From Medicago truncatula (lineage: Eukaryota; Streptophyta; Magnoliopsida; Fabales; Fabaceae), in contig NC_053045.1 of assembly GCF_003473485.1 (NCBI RefSeq), positions 33,516,494 through 33,580,493 of the forward strand: DNA of 64,000 nucleotides, given 5' to 3'. The stretch's first letter is position 1, and each line of letters opens with the position of its first letter. A program made the translations under genes and the position numbers. Shown one piece after another: positions 34,878-47,102 of this stretch. The notes beneath the pieces are model-generated. The model had not been told where the DNA came from. It was given only the letters and a program-made list of their open reading frames with translations, and ran no database searches.

Positions 34878-35888
34878 ATGGCCTCCAACGCTTCCCTCCT
34901 CCCCGCCACCGGCTCCGGTCTCATCGTCAGCTTTGGCGAGATGCTCATTGACTTCGTTCCAACCGCTTCCGGCGTCTCCCTTGCAGAAGCACCTGGCTTT
35001 CTCAAAGCTCCCGGTGGCGCACCCGCTAACGTTGCGATCGCTGTTTCACGACTCGGTGGTAAATCAGCCTTCGTCGGAAAACTCGGTGATGATGAATTCG
35101 GTCACATGCTCGCCGGGATCTTGAAAGAAAACAACGTGAGAGGGGATGGTATCAACTTTGACAAAGGCGCTCGTACTGCACTCGCGTTTGTTACTCTACG
35201 CGCCGATGGAGAGCGTGAGTTCATGTTTTACAGAAATCCGAGTGCTGACATGCTTCTTACTCCTGAAGATCTCAATCTTGAACTCATCAGATCTGTATGC
35301 AAATTTCTTCACTTTCTCTCTCAAATTTCTTGTTTCTTTTTTTGATTTGATAGTGTAGTTATGATTCTGTTTCACGCGCGTGTTTAATTGGATATTGCTG
35401 AGTCAGATTTTTCATGCAGTGGGTCCCTAGGTGGATCTAGATAGACCGACCAATATAACGCAAAAAAATAATTTTTGTTAATTAAAATTAAATTGTTTTA
35501 ATATTGGCATTATTACATGATCGGAAAAATTGATAGGGGTGGTGTCTTTGTCACGTGAGGGGTGTCACGTGTTTTCCTTTATCAGGGTCTGTGGCTTACG
35601 CTTTTTTGGTGAAGTAGGTAAGAGGTTTGGGTCCCACTTCAAACAAGTGGATACACTGTGGCTGTGTCTTTTTTTAAAATAAATAAATATAAATATTAAT
35701 TAATTATCGTGACGTTTACGCTTTAGAATGGGGATGGGGTTTGGAGTGGAAGTACTGCTGTGTTACCATCATGGCATCAGCTACTTTGACCTTTGTATTT
35801 TTGTCTCATCATATCAAAATATCCTGTTTTTGATTTACTATATTTATTTATTTTTATCTAATTAATTTATTAATTTCTGAATTTTGAT

Positions 35889-35933
<45 letters not shown>

Positions 35934-37599
35934 ATTTAGTCCCTAAACTATATATAATTTTGGAACCTTTTAGTTGATTTTATTAGTTTAAGGGTCAAAT
36001 CGATGGGAGTGTGATGGTCAAATCAGATGATCCAAGTTTTTAAATTATAACACAAATCAAAATCTGCATTGTTTTGGATAGTTCGATCTTGATCAATTTT
36101 TCACCTATGTCTCGAATGCCTAAGAGTAATTGAATTATGAAACATGATTTTTCAGGCAAAAGTATTCCATTATGGATCGATAAGTTTGATTGTGGAGCCA
36201 TGCAGATCAGCACATCTGAAGGCAATGGAAGTTGCCAAGGATGCTGGGTGCCTTCTCTCTTATGATCCAAACCTTAGGTTACCTTTGTGGCCTTCACCAG
36301 AGGAAGCCCGTAAGCAAATTCTGAGTATATGGGACAAGGCTGATCTCATCAAGGTCAGTGATGTGGAGCTGGAATTTTTAACTGGAAGTGATAAAATTGA
36401 TGATGCTTCTGCTCTCTCCCTGTGGCACCCCAATTTGAAGTTACTTCTTGTAACTCTTGGTGAAAATGGTTCCAGATATTATACCAAGGTAACATGCCTA
36501 ATCTTCAATTTTACTTGTTCCTTTTTTTATTGTATTTCTTGTTGGCTTTTTTTATCCTTCACTCTTAGCCTACATATGGTATTGTAGTACTTTGATTAGT
36601 TCCCATTGATGATCTTGTTTGGGTAAACAGTTTATAGCATAAACACTTATCATATAACTGCTTATGTCTAAGGTATTTCATTAAAAAAAGATAAGATAAG
36701 GTTAAATTGTTTTCATATAAGATATAAACTGTTTTCGTAAGTTGTTTATGTAATCTTCTCAAACAGACTTACAAATGCCTATGCCAGTAGTTAGGTTCAA
36801 TTTCAATCCGTAAAGGCGATCTCTAGTTAGTCTAATAAGCAGTTCTGTTTCCCACCTTACTTTTCCTCTGTTTTTTTCTTTCAAAACAAATGCTTTGTTT
36901 TGTTTTTCTCTGTTTTAGTTTCCATTCAATAACTTATCTAGGGGAAAGGAGCTTAGTAGACTTTTTGGGTAGTGTACGTGCTTTTCATTTTTTTAACTTA
37001 GATGATACATTCACACCTGTGCTATGGCTTTAGTGGACTTCTCATGGTAAAATAACTTGCTACAAATGTTAGCATTTGAACTTCCCTTTCTGCATTTAGA
37101 TTTTAGTTTTGTCATGTGAGTATGTGACATTAACTCAATTACAATATTGCATGTTCTAGAAAGTATGTTAAGTTCTGATTATAATCTCAAATTGTGACAA
37201 TTTTTCTCCTTTTCTGCACAAATCAGAATTTCAAAGGATCAGTAGATGCTTTCCATGTCAACACTGTTGATACAACTGGTGCTGGTGATTCCTTCGTTGG
37301 AGCTCTGTTGGGCAAGATTGTAGATGATCAATCTATACTTGAAGTGAGTGCTTAGCAAGATTATAGATGATTTATCCATACTTGTATCATATTGGTGTTT
37401 TTCTAATCTTAGCAAAGTGTTTTCATATTTTTAGTGATTGATTTTTATTGTTCACGTTCTAAAATTTCAGGATGAAGCAAGGTTAAGGGAAGTACTTAAG
37501 TTTGCAAATGCATGTGGAGCAATTACTACTACCAAAAAGGGAGCAATTCCAGCTCTTCCAACAGAAGCTGATGTCCTTAGCCTGATCAATAAGGCATAG
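34878..37599 (+). CDS. FRK: Fructokinase (PfkB family)
   Basis: Four exons (34878-35294, 36156-36488, 37227-37343, 37471-37599) join to 331 residues, the usual size for cytosolic plant fructokinase. PfkB signature 1 is seen as [16 protein letters not shown], with the following [11 protein letters not shown]. Signature 2 is [14 protein letters not shown] in exon 3, where GAGD carries the catalytic Asp and the anion hole. There is no plastid presequence: the protein starts [21 protein letters not shown], with the substrate-binding GEMLIDF close by. It phosphorylates fructose to fructose 6-phosphate with ATP after sucrose cleavage. The first exon is markedly GC-rich. Intron 1 (861 bases) contains an AT dinucleotide run. 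The paralogue number (FRK1, 4 or 7 type) cannot be fixed. Confidence 0.95.
35893..35929. repeat. (AT)n microsatellite, about 18 units, in fructokinase intron 1
   Basis: Uninterrupted alternating A and T. A likely length polymorphism between accessions. Confidence 0.95.
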
Positions 37600-38035
37600 A
37601 AATTTAGTGCAAATATCGTTTTAGTTTTCTTTTTTATATATTTTTTTTCACCGTTACATCTTTCCGCCTGAGTTGCTTCTATCAATTTAAGTCGGTTTTT
37701 TTTTTATCTCTTTGGTTTTCTTTGTTTATTTTATTTCCTTTCTGCGTATCAACGGTAATATCATATGATTTTGGTTTGCCAAACAATGTTTTCTTCCAAA
37801 TTTTGTAACCAGTAGTTGAATAAAGATTTGAGTTGAGTCCACATTGACTCGGCCAACTGATTTAATATTTACGATTTTTTCATTAAAATAATTGTTCGGA
37901 AATTGAATCAAGGATAATAATTCTTCAAACTTGCATCATAAGGTAGACATAAGCCAAGTAAAATAGCATATAATCTCCACTGTTATTACTCGTCAAACCT
38001 CAAAAACCTGATGTATATGAATTTGATAGGAAGGT
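37600..38035. other. 3' region of fructokinase
   Basis: T-rich 3'UTR for about 200 bases, then AT-rich sequence without a gene. Confidence 0.5.
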
Positions 38036-38039
38036 GCCA

Positions 38040-38285
38040 TCTCAACATTGACTTTAATAGTACTATCCAAAGCTTTAGAGGCCAACTGGCCTAGTTTGTC
38101 TATTGGGTTTGAGGGTGCTATCGTTGGTAAGGAGGTGCACCACATCCGAATGCAAAACCATCATATGGCTAAGAAAATTCAATTCAACAAATCTTTCTCA
38201 TTAAAAACCTTGTCATTCCTAGCTTTTCATAAAATCAAATACGTTATTAGGAAGAGTGCTATTTGGAGAGAGCATGATGCTTGAA
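38040..38285 (-). pseudogene. LINE ORF2 relic (segment before the RNase H domain)
   Basis: On the minus strand one frame reads LITYLILWKARNDKVFNEK, the typical 'WKARN..F' segment between reverse transcriptase and RNase H in plant LINEs. Stops interrupt the frame shortly after. It is an old fragment, the second LINE trace in the window. Confidence 0.55.
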
Positions 38286-38461
38286 CAACAAAGAAATATT
38301 ATGCAAATTGAAACATGCGTACTTGTGGAAAAGAAGGCTTTTCAAATAGCAATGTGTTTTTGGTCTTCGACAATCTCTAAAGTGTGAAGTAAACTCTTAA
38401 GATGGTTGCTTTCCTGACATCCAATAGTTCCTAGAAACACATGTACATGACTAAAAAAACT

Positions 38462-38520
38462 AACGGTAGTTAACTACCGTTGGTTTTTCTAGTTATAAGT
38501 CTGCGGTAGTTAACTACCGC
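38462..38520. repeat. Two perfect palindromes with core cggtagttaactaccg
   Basis: aacggtagttaactaccgtt (38462-38481) and gcggtagttaactaccgc (38503-38520), 21 bases apart. Each is fully self-complementary. They are perhaps the two ends of a very short inverted-repeat element, or paired sites for a dimeric protein. Confidence 0.85.
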
Positions 38521-38769
38521 TGGAGGTATTTTAGTATTTTACTTGTGTTTTTAGAAAGTTTTTGATGTTAAAAGCTATTTTCAACTCTTAAATAGCAAAA
38601 CGTTAGTACGAAAGCTGCTGTCATGCATAAGTAAAATGTTTTAACATCCATTACATTATTTAAACCATCTCCAATGGGGCAGCTTTGTTCATTAACCCTG
38701 GTACCAAATATAGGTATCTCCATTAGGAAGAAAATGAGAATGATATTTGTCGAATATGAGTTCAACTAA

Positions 38770-38798
38770 GCTCTCTCTCTCTCTTTCTCTCTCTCTCC
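38770..38798. repeat. (CT)n microsatellite
   Basis: CT dinucleotide run with one TTT interruption, followed by CCCC. Confidence 0.85.
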
Positions 38799-38939
38799 CC
38801 GTGGGTCTCACAACTTTTTAATGTTAAAATATCATAATATAATGATATGAAATTATTGATGGATGATGTAAAGTTATTATTGAGATCTATTCAGAATTTC
38901 GATTAGAGGTGATGGGTTGAAATGGTTTATTTGGTAGAT

Positions 38940-40501
38940 TGCTAGAAAGAAAAGAAAAACAAAACAAAACAATAGGAACAAAGTCCGGCCTAGGGCATCA
39001 AATCTCAACAAAGTCTCCAACTTCGGGGGAGGACCCACCTAAAAGATCGCATCTAACCTTAAAAAGGAGTAACACCTCTTTTATACATGAGCCTTGAAGG
39101 TAAAAATAAATAAATAATAAAGTAGAAACTTGACTAAAACTAAGCAAAACTACGTATTTGGTCCTTTAAGTTGACCTTTTAGAGAGATCCCAAAACTTTG
39201 ATAACCGAGGGCATGATATGGTCTAAAATGTCTTACGGTTAACCGCCATCACATTATTTAGACCATCCCAATTCTTTGTAAACACTTTGAAGGTTTTTAC
39301 ATTGTTAATCAATCCTAATAATTTGATCAATAAAAATATTTGACTTCAATGCTAACTACTTGTAAAGTCACACTTATAATTAATTGTAATTTGTAATATT
39401 TTTGCACCGTGTATCAAAATTAAACTATAATTGTTGGCTTTGTACAAATCTACACTGAACTACTTGAAGCATCACGTTTTATAAAAGAATTTGTGTATGA
39501 TAGCCACAAGCAACTGAATGCATTAAGGCAATGCAATATGTGTGCAAGCAACTTCGGTAATTGTCTATTTGATAGCCAAAATCCAACTTATTTGGTGACT
39601 TGTGGTTATCATAAACCACTATTCTTCTGAGTAATGAATGCTTCACATACTATTTTAGAGAGTATAAGGCAACGTGATTCATGAAGCCCCCAAATATCGT
39701 AGGCATATCTTTGTTGTAGGAATGGATCCTACATGGTTGTACTTTTCAGTTATCAATTATTACAATACATGCAGGTCATATCTCAATTCGATGTTAAAAT
39801 GAACCTAATTGATATAAATATGTAGTGTAATTTGGACATGAATCACATCTTCCAATAATGAATCAATACCTAAATATTGTATAGCCAACCACATTTTCTA
39901 GTCAATTTGATATATGACTTGAATGGGGATCCATACCTAAATTTTGTATAGCCAGCTACATTTTCTAGTCATATTTGTATAACTAACCATTGTTCTTTCA
40001 TCATCTGATATATGCCTTCAAACTTGAATTATTTGATGTTCATATATGATAATATCAACTTACAATGTTTTTTTACTCAAAAATGTCATTTTTATTGATA
40101 GCAGTTTTGCTCTATGTTCCTTAAGAATGGATCAAGTTAATCGATCAATTTCTCGTAAGTTCTCAAATCACAACATAACCCTCAGTGTAACAATTATACC
40201 AAATGGTCTTCAAGATAACAACCATAGTACCATACACAACATAAACTACCCAATTTTGCATGGACCCTGTGAGCACCTCTAGATCGTAAACAATGATCAC
40301 AAATGTCATGCAAAATTGAATACCTTTAAGGCATAATTCTATGCTTTTCTGAACTTCGAATTGACTCGAAGCTCCTAAAATGTGATACTACACACAGCTA
40401 GTTAACATACTTTCAATACTTATAGTATCTTTAGAGAAGTCTGCATATAACTCATCCATCTACAGATTCATGGATCGGGACAGGCGAGATGGTCATCTGC
40501 A
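38940..40501. other. Intergenic and 3' flank of the BBX gene
   Basis: 38980-39070 is a GC-richer stretch (aaagtccggcctagggcatca) that resembles 63285-63375, probably a shared degenerate repeat. 39866-39904 is repeated at 39933-39971 (core 'ttgtatagcca', then 'cattttctagtca'), period 67. The last 130 bases before 40502 are probably the BBX 3'UTR. No gene seen. Confidence 0.45.
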
Positions 40502-42687
40502 TTAGCCGAGATCTGGCACCATGAAGTGCTCATCATCATCGTCTTCATGTCGGACTTCAATCCTAGGCTTTTTGTAAGACATATAAGATTTAGAGGCTTT
40601 GTAAGGATAAACACTGCTAGCATGCATTACCGGAAGTTGAGGAACTTCAGCTGCAGCTAAACCTTCCTGAGGAAACTGGTCATTGAAAAGACCTGCATCT
40701 GATAGCCATTCAAGCTCTCCAAACTCCATGGATTGCTTCTGAAACGAAGGAAAGGAAAAAGTTCCAAATATTAAAACAATATAAAGGAGTCATCAAAATT
40801 ATGTTACTGTTAACATAATCATAAAGGCAAAAACAAAAATCTCCATACCATTGCTTATGCAAATATGGTTCAAAGTATTAATTCAAGACCTCAAAAATTC
40901 ATATAAACAGAAATCAAGCGGCAGAGTCAGTGTGTACTGTAGAGAAGTTAAGCTACTCTTGCTCATTATTTCATTAAACGAACTGGTTTCTTCCTTCGTA
41001 GATCATTTTTTTTAAGAAGCCAAACTAACCCACCAAAATTGGCACCGGGGAGAATCAAACCTGAGACTTTGAGAGGAGCACACTCCAAGGTCTCAAGCCA
41101 ACACCAGAAGGCCAACCCAAGTTGGTTTCCTTCGTAGATCATTTATCAACAACAAAATTCTTGATTGTGTACCATGCAAACATTTATAAGTAAACTTTAT
41201 AACTGTCATTCCCTCCATCATAAATCATAATATCTCAATCAATAATCAACGAATTTCTTAGAGCATATAATTGCAACTACAATATCATGAAATAAAGTTG
41301 TCTTACCTTGTCAGGTGAATCAAAGCCGGTTAATTCCAAGAAATCATCAACAGCCCAAGGGGATGCAAAACTAGGCACTTGCTGAGGAGGAGAAACTTTG
41401 ACGGGAACTTGTTGTGTGTCTGGATTAGATGGTTCAACTTGGCTTTTCTCGTTGTCTTTGGTGCAACTAGAAGCCAAAGCCACACGGATACCGGTAGCAA
41501 GGAAGCGCTGGTGGTTTCCAGAAAGACTACCAGCTACATGAATTGGTTCATCGCAGTCCTTGCAGAACAGTGCTCTGTCTTCAACACAAAATATGAAAGC
41601 TGGCTTATCCTATAGTTACATGATGAAGGACAAAGTCAGTAAAATCATCTATGTTCAGCAAATACTTCAACCATCAAATAAATTAATCCAGTTCGAAACA
41701 CAATTCAAATTCCCGATGAAATTTGCAATATTCGGATTGTGGAGCTATTTGATTTAAAGAGATAAATTCTTTAAATGCTAAATCTGATGTACTGGGTTTG
41801 ATATTTAGATTACCTAGATGCTTCTTATTCAAAATAAATAAGGTTTAATTACACTTTTGGTCGATCCTTTAGGCATGTCCTATTCACGCCTTAAGGGTTA
41901 GTCTAGTGGTATGGATGATGGATCGAGACACCGAAGGTGTTTCGATTCCTGCTACAAACACAACCTCGTCCCCAAGACATTGATTACTATCTATGGATGA
42001 TGAAAATCGTTTATACAAATGCATATCCAATCAATGACAATTATAGCATGATATCATTATTTTATCATGTTAGTTGCTAAAATATCTTTACAAAATTCTT
42101 CATAAATCTACATGGTCAGATGTGAAGACAGATGCATGTGCAAAAAAAAAAATTAAAAATTTACATGGGCTGTATATGTACAAGTACAAATAAAATCTTT
42201 ATTCCAAACTCTCATAATAATTTATTAAATCAATTTACAGATCAAATATATTCATTTTTAAAAAAACACATTCTTTTGCATAGAAAAGATTAATTAAAAT
42301 ATCATATTTTCCTTTCTTTAAATCCTACAAAATTCAATATATATTATTAAATAAATTCATCATGAAGCTCCAAAAATATTATTTTAATTAAAAAAAGACT
42401 TTAAAGATTTTAAATAAAACAAAAATTCAGAGTAAAATCATATTTGCTAAACTTCTAAAATTGATAAACTAAAAAATGATAAAAAAAAAAAAAAAAAAAC
42501 ATACTTGGCAGATATCACATTTAGGAAGCTTGTTAGAAAGACATTGAAGAAGAAGCCTTTGATGTTTGCTAGCAAGCTTATTAGCAGCATGAACTTCAAC
42601 ATCACATTTAGCACACAAAGCAGCTTCATCAGCACAACAAATCACCGTAGCAGGTGCTTTTTCACACACATCACACTGTATTTTCAT
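40502..42687 (-). CDS. BBX24: Double B-box zinc finger protein, BBX24/BBX25 (STO/STH) type
   Basis: Three exons (42687-42505, 41609-41307, 40738-40502) join to 240 residues. B-box 1 starts at residue 5 (CDVCEKAPATVICCADEAAL, then CAKCDVEVH and a final HQR). B-box 2 starts at about 56 (CDICQ, then DKPAFIFCVEDRALFCKDCD and EPIHVAGS), split exactly at the exon 1/2 junction. The C-terminus KKPRIEV, acidic run, EHFMVPDLG carries the Val-Pro motif with which BBX24/25 bind COP1. There is no CCT domain, which places it in structure group IV. BBX24 is a nuclear negative regulator of photomorphogenesis that acts on HY5. BBX25 is the alternative name; the two are hard to tell apart here. Both introns carry SINEs. 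Confidence 0.92.
41009..41126 (-). mobile_element. SINE in BBX intron 2, 18-bp target duplication
   Basis: The duplication ttccttcgtagatcattt occurs at 40991-41008 and 41127-41144. On the minus strand the element runs ttgggttggccttctggtg (A box region), then ggtttgattctcc (B box), then an A tail. It is the same family as 61446-61570. Confidence 0.9.
41876..41985 (+). mobile_element. tRNA-derived SINE fragment in BBX intron 1
   Basis: A box-like ttagtctagtggta (about 41887) and B box-like gtttcgattcctgc about 50 bases on. No clear target duplication was found. Confidence 0.6.
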
Positions 42688-45600
42688 CTTAGCCTTAACA
42701 AAAATCTTCTTCTCTTCCAATAATTTAAACACCTATATTTTCTTGTATAATATTCCAAACCCTTTTGGTTTCTCAAGCCAAAGAAAGTCAAAAGTATAGA
42801 TGAATGGATAAAAAAGATTAGGATATAGAACAAAGATGTATGTTTTGGACCATGCAAAATATAGTGAGTGTGTGAATGAGAAGATAAAGGATCTTTAGTG
42901 TTAGATCTTGAATAGTTACGTATTAATATGTAACAGCTAGAGTGGGGTCTGTTTGGTACTTGTGTGGCTGAGGAGGAACCAAGTAGTTGTTGTGGGCCCT
43001 ATGTTTTTATTGATATTTTATATGTTTGGTCCAAGTCGATGGGGAATCATGTGCTTTGTAAAGTGGGTGGGATAACAAGGATATGTAGGGAAGGAGGGTG
43101 TATCAAACATTATTTGTTGCATGTAATAAAGGAATCACACTATTTATATGCAAGGTGTCATTTCTACATTTTTATATAATTCTCTTTTCTAAATTTTTCA
43201 ACTAATTCAATGGATATAAAAGTACTCTTGAAAAGAGAAATTATATTTCAACAATATATTTTGGACATCTTTTTCCTATTTATATTATGTTTTTATTTTT
43301 TTATTGTTTTTAACCAATACAAAAAAAGAATGTTGTCACGAAAGAATGTATATGAAAAAACATTTGTTTGGCGGGACGTGTTCCTCCGGACGACCAAAGA
43401 AAGCTCGAAGCGAAGAAGGAGTGCGACGCGGCATGAAACCAAATGCAAACGCAACTCAAACGCACAAACAAGATGCATAAAGACGAGGATAAAGAACGAA
43501 GGCACCAGATAATTTTCCCGAAAGTGGCATGAAATAAAAATGCATAAACACGAAATGTGCCATGAAATAAAAATGCATAAACACGAAAAGGGAGAGGGAA
43601 GACATAGGCAAAGCGGAACCTGCAACAACCGAACGAAAAAGCTTCTTAAACTTCTTTTCATTAAAACGTTCAAATCAATTACAAGAGGAACCGCCGCAAT
43701 GGAAACTACAAGAAATTAAAAAAAAAAATCTCTTCTAGATTTTGAGCTAATTCAACAGAAATAAAAGAGCAATTGAAAAATAAAATATACAATATATTAA
43801 TAGAACAATATTTTAAAAATGACATCAATAAATAAGATTAAAATAATAAGTTTATCTATTTCTGACCATATGGAGGAGATGAATTTTTTCTATTACATTA
43901 CATGGCTTAAATATGTGTTTAAAAGTAGAGACAACCCTCATTTCAAAAACTAATTTTACGAAATTGTGGTAGGTTTAACTACAAATTCTAAGAATAACGT
44001 ATGAAACGCTTAAATACATACATTTAAATGTTATTGTAAACTGCTCGGGGTACCTAAGACAAAAAAAAAAAAAAAAAAAAAAAAAAACCCCACTCTTGGG
44101 AGGATTTTTTCTTCCATCTCGGCGGGAAAAAAAAAACTCTCCATCCACAAGATCCCATATGAAGCAATCCCACTTACAAATATAAATTGACATCCTATTA
44201 ACAATCAAACTTAAGTATTTTTTCAAAGGTCAGAGGATTAAATAAAATGGCGTAGACTGCATAAAAATAGAAAAGTCGATGATGGTGTGAAAACATATTG
44301 GGTTGTTATAGAGTCGTTGAATATATAGGGGGGTCTTGTCTTGGTTCATAATTCCTCTTAAATTCAACGTTTGTAGCGTGTGCATCATGCATGCAGCTCG
44401 ACAAGATCAAAGTCTATACATTTGAACTTAGCATTTGTAATTTGGCTCAAAAGTCTTGGATAACACACAAACACTTCGGGTGATTGGGAGTTCGGTAACT
44501 TTGTCTCTATCTTCTTTTAAACTAATTATTATCTCATTAAAATAATTTATTTTAATTATTCTTTTAAATCTAAAATACGTTAAAGTCACTAAAATGCAAA
44601 GTCACTCAATTATTTTTCAAAAGTTTCCCATCCAATGGAATTTGAAAAGTACATATTGATATGGTAATAGTATGTTTGAATTCACTTATTTGATCTTATC
44701 TATTTATATAAATATTTGTTAGAAAAACTTGCATCATAAATTATGAAATATTCATAAACTTTTTTTTCTATTTATTTTCATAATAAGCTCTTCATGATAG
44801 CTTATAAAAATGACATATAGTTTATATAAAAATAATCTAATTTTCTAATTTGTTACATAAATAGTAGCTTATAAAGAAGCAATTAAGCAGTATAAACACT
44901 CAATTAATTTGTTTATTCAAACAAGAGTAAATCACTAGGAGAATTTGCGGTTCGGTTTGGATCGGTTTTGAGGCAAAAACTAATCTAATCCAAAGATAAA
45001 ATTATATAATCTGATTCAAATTAATGCGGTTTAATTTGGATTAGTTTTTGGATATGAAAATTACCAATTGTAACTTTTTTTATTAATAATAATCTTATAA
45101 AAATATGATAAAATAAGAAGTTCAATACAAAATACAAAATATGATTTATAGTATGAAATAACAATGATTGATTATCTTTGAAACATATGAAATAGAAACA
45201 AAATTGATTAAATTAAACTCATAAGTAGTATTAAAAGAATTAAAAAGAAAAAAATTATAATAGCTTAATTATATAATATACTTGTAAAAATGGAAATATG
45301 TATTAAAATATTTGTATGCAGTTCGGTTTGATTAAGTTTTGAAAAATCAATCCAAAATCGGATTTAATCCGAGGGGTTTTCACAAAATATCATCCAAACA
45401 GATCCAATAATATTCGATTTTAATTTGGATCAGTTTGAATTTGAAAATCCCTATAAATCACATTCTTCATTCGCAACTTCTTCCATTTTGAAAGTCATAC
45501 ATGTAGGTTAGGAATAATTTCCATTTATAAAGAGAACTTAAGAACTTCATTTAATTATTTTGGATATTAAAGTTGGAGGTAGGCATGTAGGACATTAGGA

Positions 45601-46635
45601 GTATCAAAGTTGGGAGATATACCAATCATCACAATCAGTCATCACACGGGATTTATAGCGACAGTTTTTATTTTTATTTTTAGAGGGAATAAAATGGTAT
45701 TTGTCGGCATGTTGAAATCCTAGCCTCTATACTACCATCAAAATATAAACCAAATTTGTTTTTAGTTACTAAACTATATGTATGATTTCATGCAAATTCC
45801 AGCTCAAATACGTCGTTTGGAGTATTTTTCAACAAAAAATAATAATAATCCAAAGTTGCATGTTGAGTATAGACGACGTCTAAAAAAGAACTTGCATGTG
45901 ATTAAAAGGTGGTTGGATTTCCCTATGATATGATGGAATAGAACGGTTGTTGCCTGGTTGGTGAACAGAAGTCTAGTCGGACTACCAGTCTGAGTTACCA
46001 CATTTTCTTGGTTTCTTTGATTTGCAATTTAAATTTCAACCAAAACAAAAGCTTAAAAGAAAAGAGAAAATCCGATGAACAAATTGTCAACACCCATGAC
46101 CTCAGCTAAGAGAGATGAATATTTTCCTGGACATCAAATTTCTTGGAGAATATTCATACTTATATTTTTTTAATCTTCCAATTCTCAGAAGAAGAAAAAA
46201 TGGTTATGATAATCTGAAATTCGGTAAGAGATAAGTAAAGTTTGATAAAGAATGGTTCCACACAAGAATATTAAAAAGAATTCTGATAATCTAGAGTTTC
46301 GATGTGAGGTAGGTAAAGTATAACAAAAAAAAAATTCACACATGAATCGAATTCAAGTTCTCCTGAACTATTCATCTTTTATGAAGATCATTAACCATTT
46401 GAATTTAATCGCTCGGTTTAAGAATATTTAATTTTATATTATAGAATATCTCTCTTATATGTTACATCAATTATATATAGTATTTATTAATATCCGCAAG
46501 ACTTTTTAGCAATTTTTTTCTGTTGTTGGAAAACTTTGCTAAAATTGGAAGCCAAAAATCGCTGGATATTAAAACTTGAAGGTCACAACTGCATTTTATT
46601 ATTCTTCTCAGTTAAAAGCACACTACTATTACATG
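42688..46635. other. Large gene-poor gap with BBX promoter
   Basis: 42688-43000 holds the BBX leader and promoter. 43330-43640 is GC-richer, with two direct copies of a 28-base stretch (from catgaaataaaaatgcataa) at 43527-43554 and 43560-43587. 44061-44089 is a poly-A run. 44940-45450 has several degenerate copies of 'cggttcggtttggatcggtt', a common dispersed plant repeat. No gene could be supported. Confidence 0.45.
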
Positions 46636-47040
46636 TTACATTACATACTCTCCTTTTTTGTTAAACCATGGCATAAAGCATCTCATGGTAACAAGAAACA
46701 TAGATGGCAAAGACATTGTGACCCTATAAGCCCTTATTCCAAGCCTTCTCTTGTGCATCTTTCTACGCATATCCAAAGCAACTCTCATAGCAGCTTCATT
46801 CACTTCCTTTACTAACCTTTTCAGCTTCTCCTTCAAACTAACATTCTCTCTTTCCAAATTCAAATGGTAACTATTCAGAAATGCTCGCCTTGCGTACCAA
46901 AATTCGCGACCACGAAGAGACCATGATCCATGATCAAGTTGCAAATTTGGTGTTACTTGGAGTTGAAGGGAAGTGTTAATAGAAGAACTTGCATAAGAAT
47001 TGTTGGATAATTTGATGGGTCGAACTTTGGAATTTCTCAT
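46636..47040 (-). CDS. Small basic protein of 134 residues, function unknown
   Basis: Intronless. It starts with ATG at 47040 and ends with TGA at 46636. I do not recognise it. The middle (residues about 50-95) carries W.ARRAFL.SYHL followed by a heptad-like LERENVSLKEKLKRLVKEVN, likely a short coiled coil, then a basic patch (MRRKMHKRRLG) and a hydrophobic C-terminal part (VTMSLPSMFLVTMRC). A TATA box (47096-47102 on the minus strand) stands about 55 bases upstream, which favours a real gene. It may be a plant-specific nuclear or membrane-associated peptide; no function is claimed. Confidence 0.65.
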   Translation of the reverse strand: MRNSKVRPIKLSNNSYASSSINTSLQLQVTPNLQLDHGSWSLRGREFWYARRAFLNSYHLNLERENVSLKEKLKRLVKEVNEAAMRVALDMRRKMHKRRLGIRAYRVTMSLPSMFLVTMRCFMPWFNKKGEYVM

Positions 47041-47095
47041 ATTGAGTAAAGGATATGAAAATGTTGGAGTGAGGAAATGGCTTTGTACAAAAGGA

Positions 47096-47102
47096 TTTTA
47101 TA
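47096..47102 (-). promoter_or_regulatory. TATA box of the 134-residue gene
   Basis: TATAAAA on the minus strand, 56 bases before the start codon. Confidence 0.55.
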
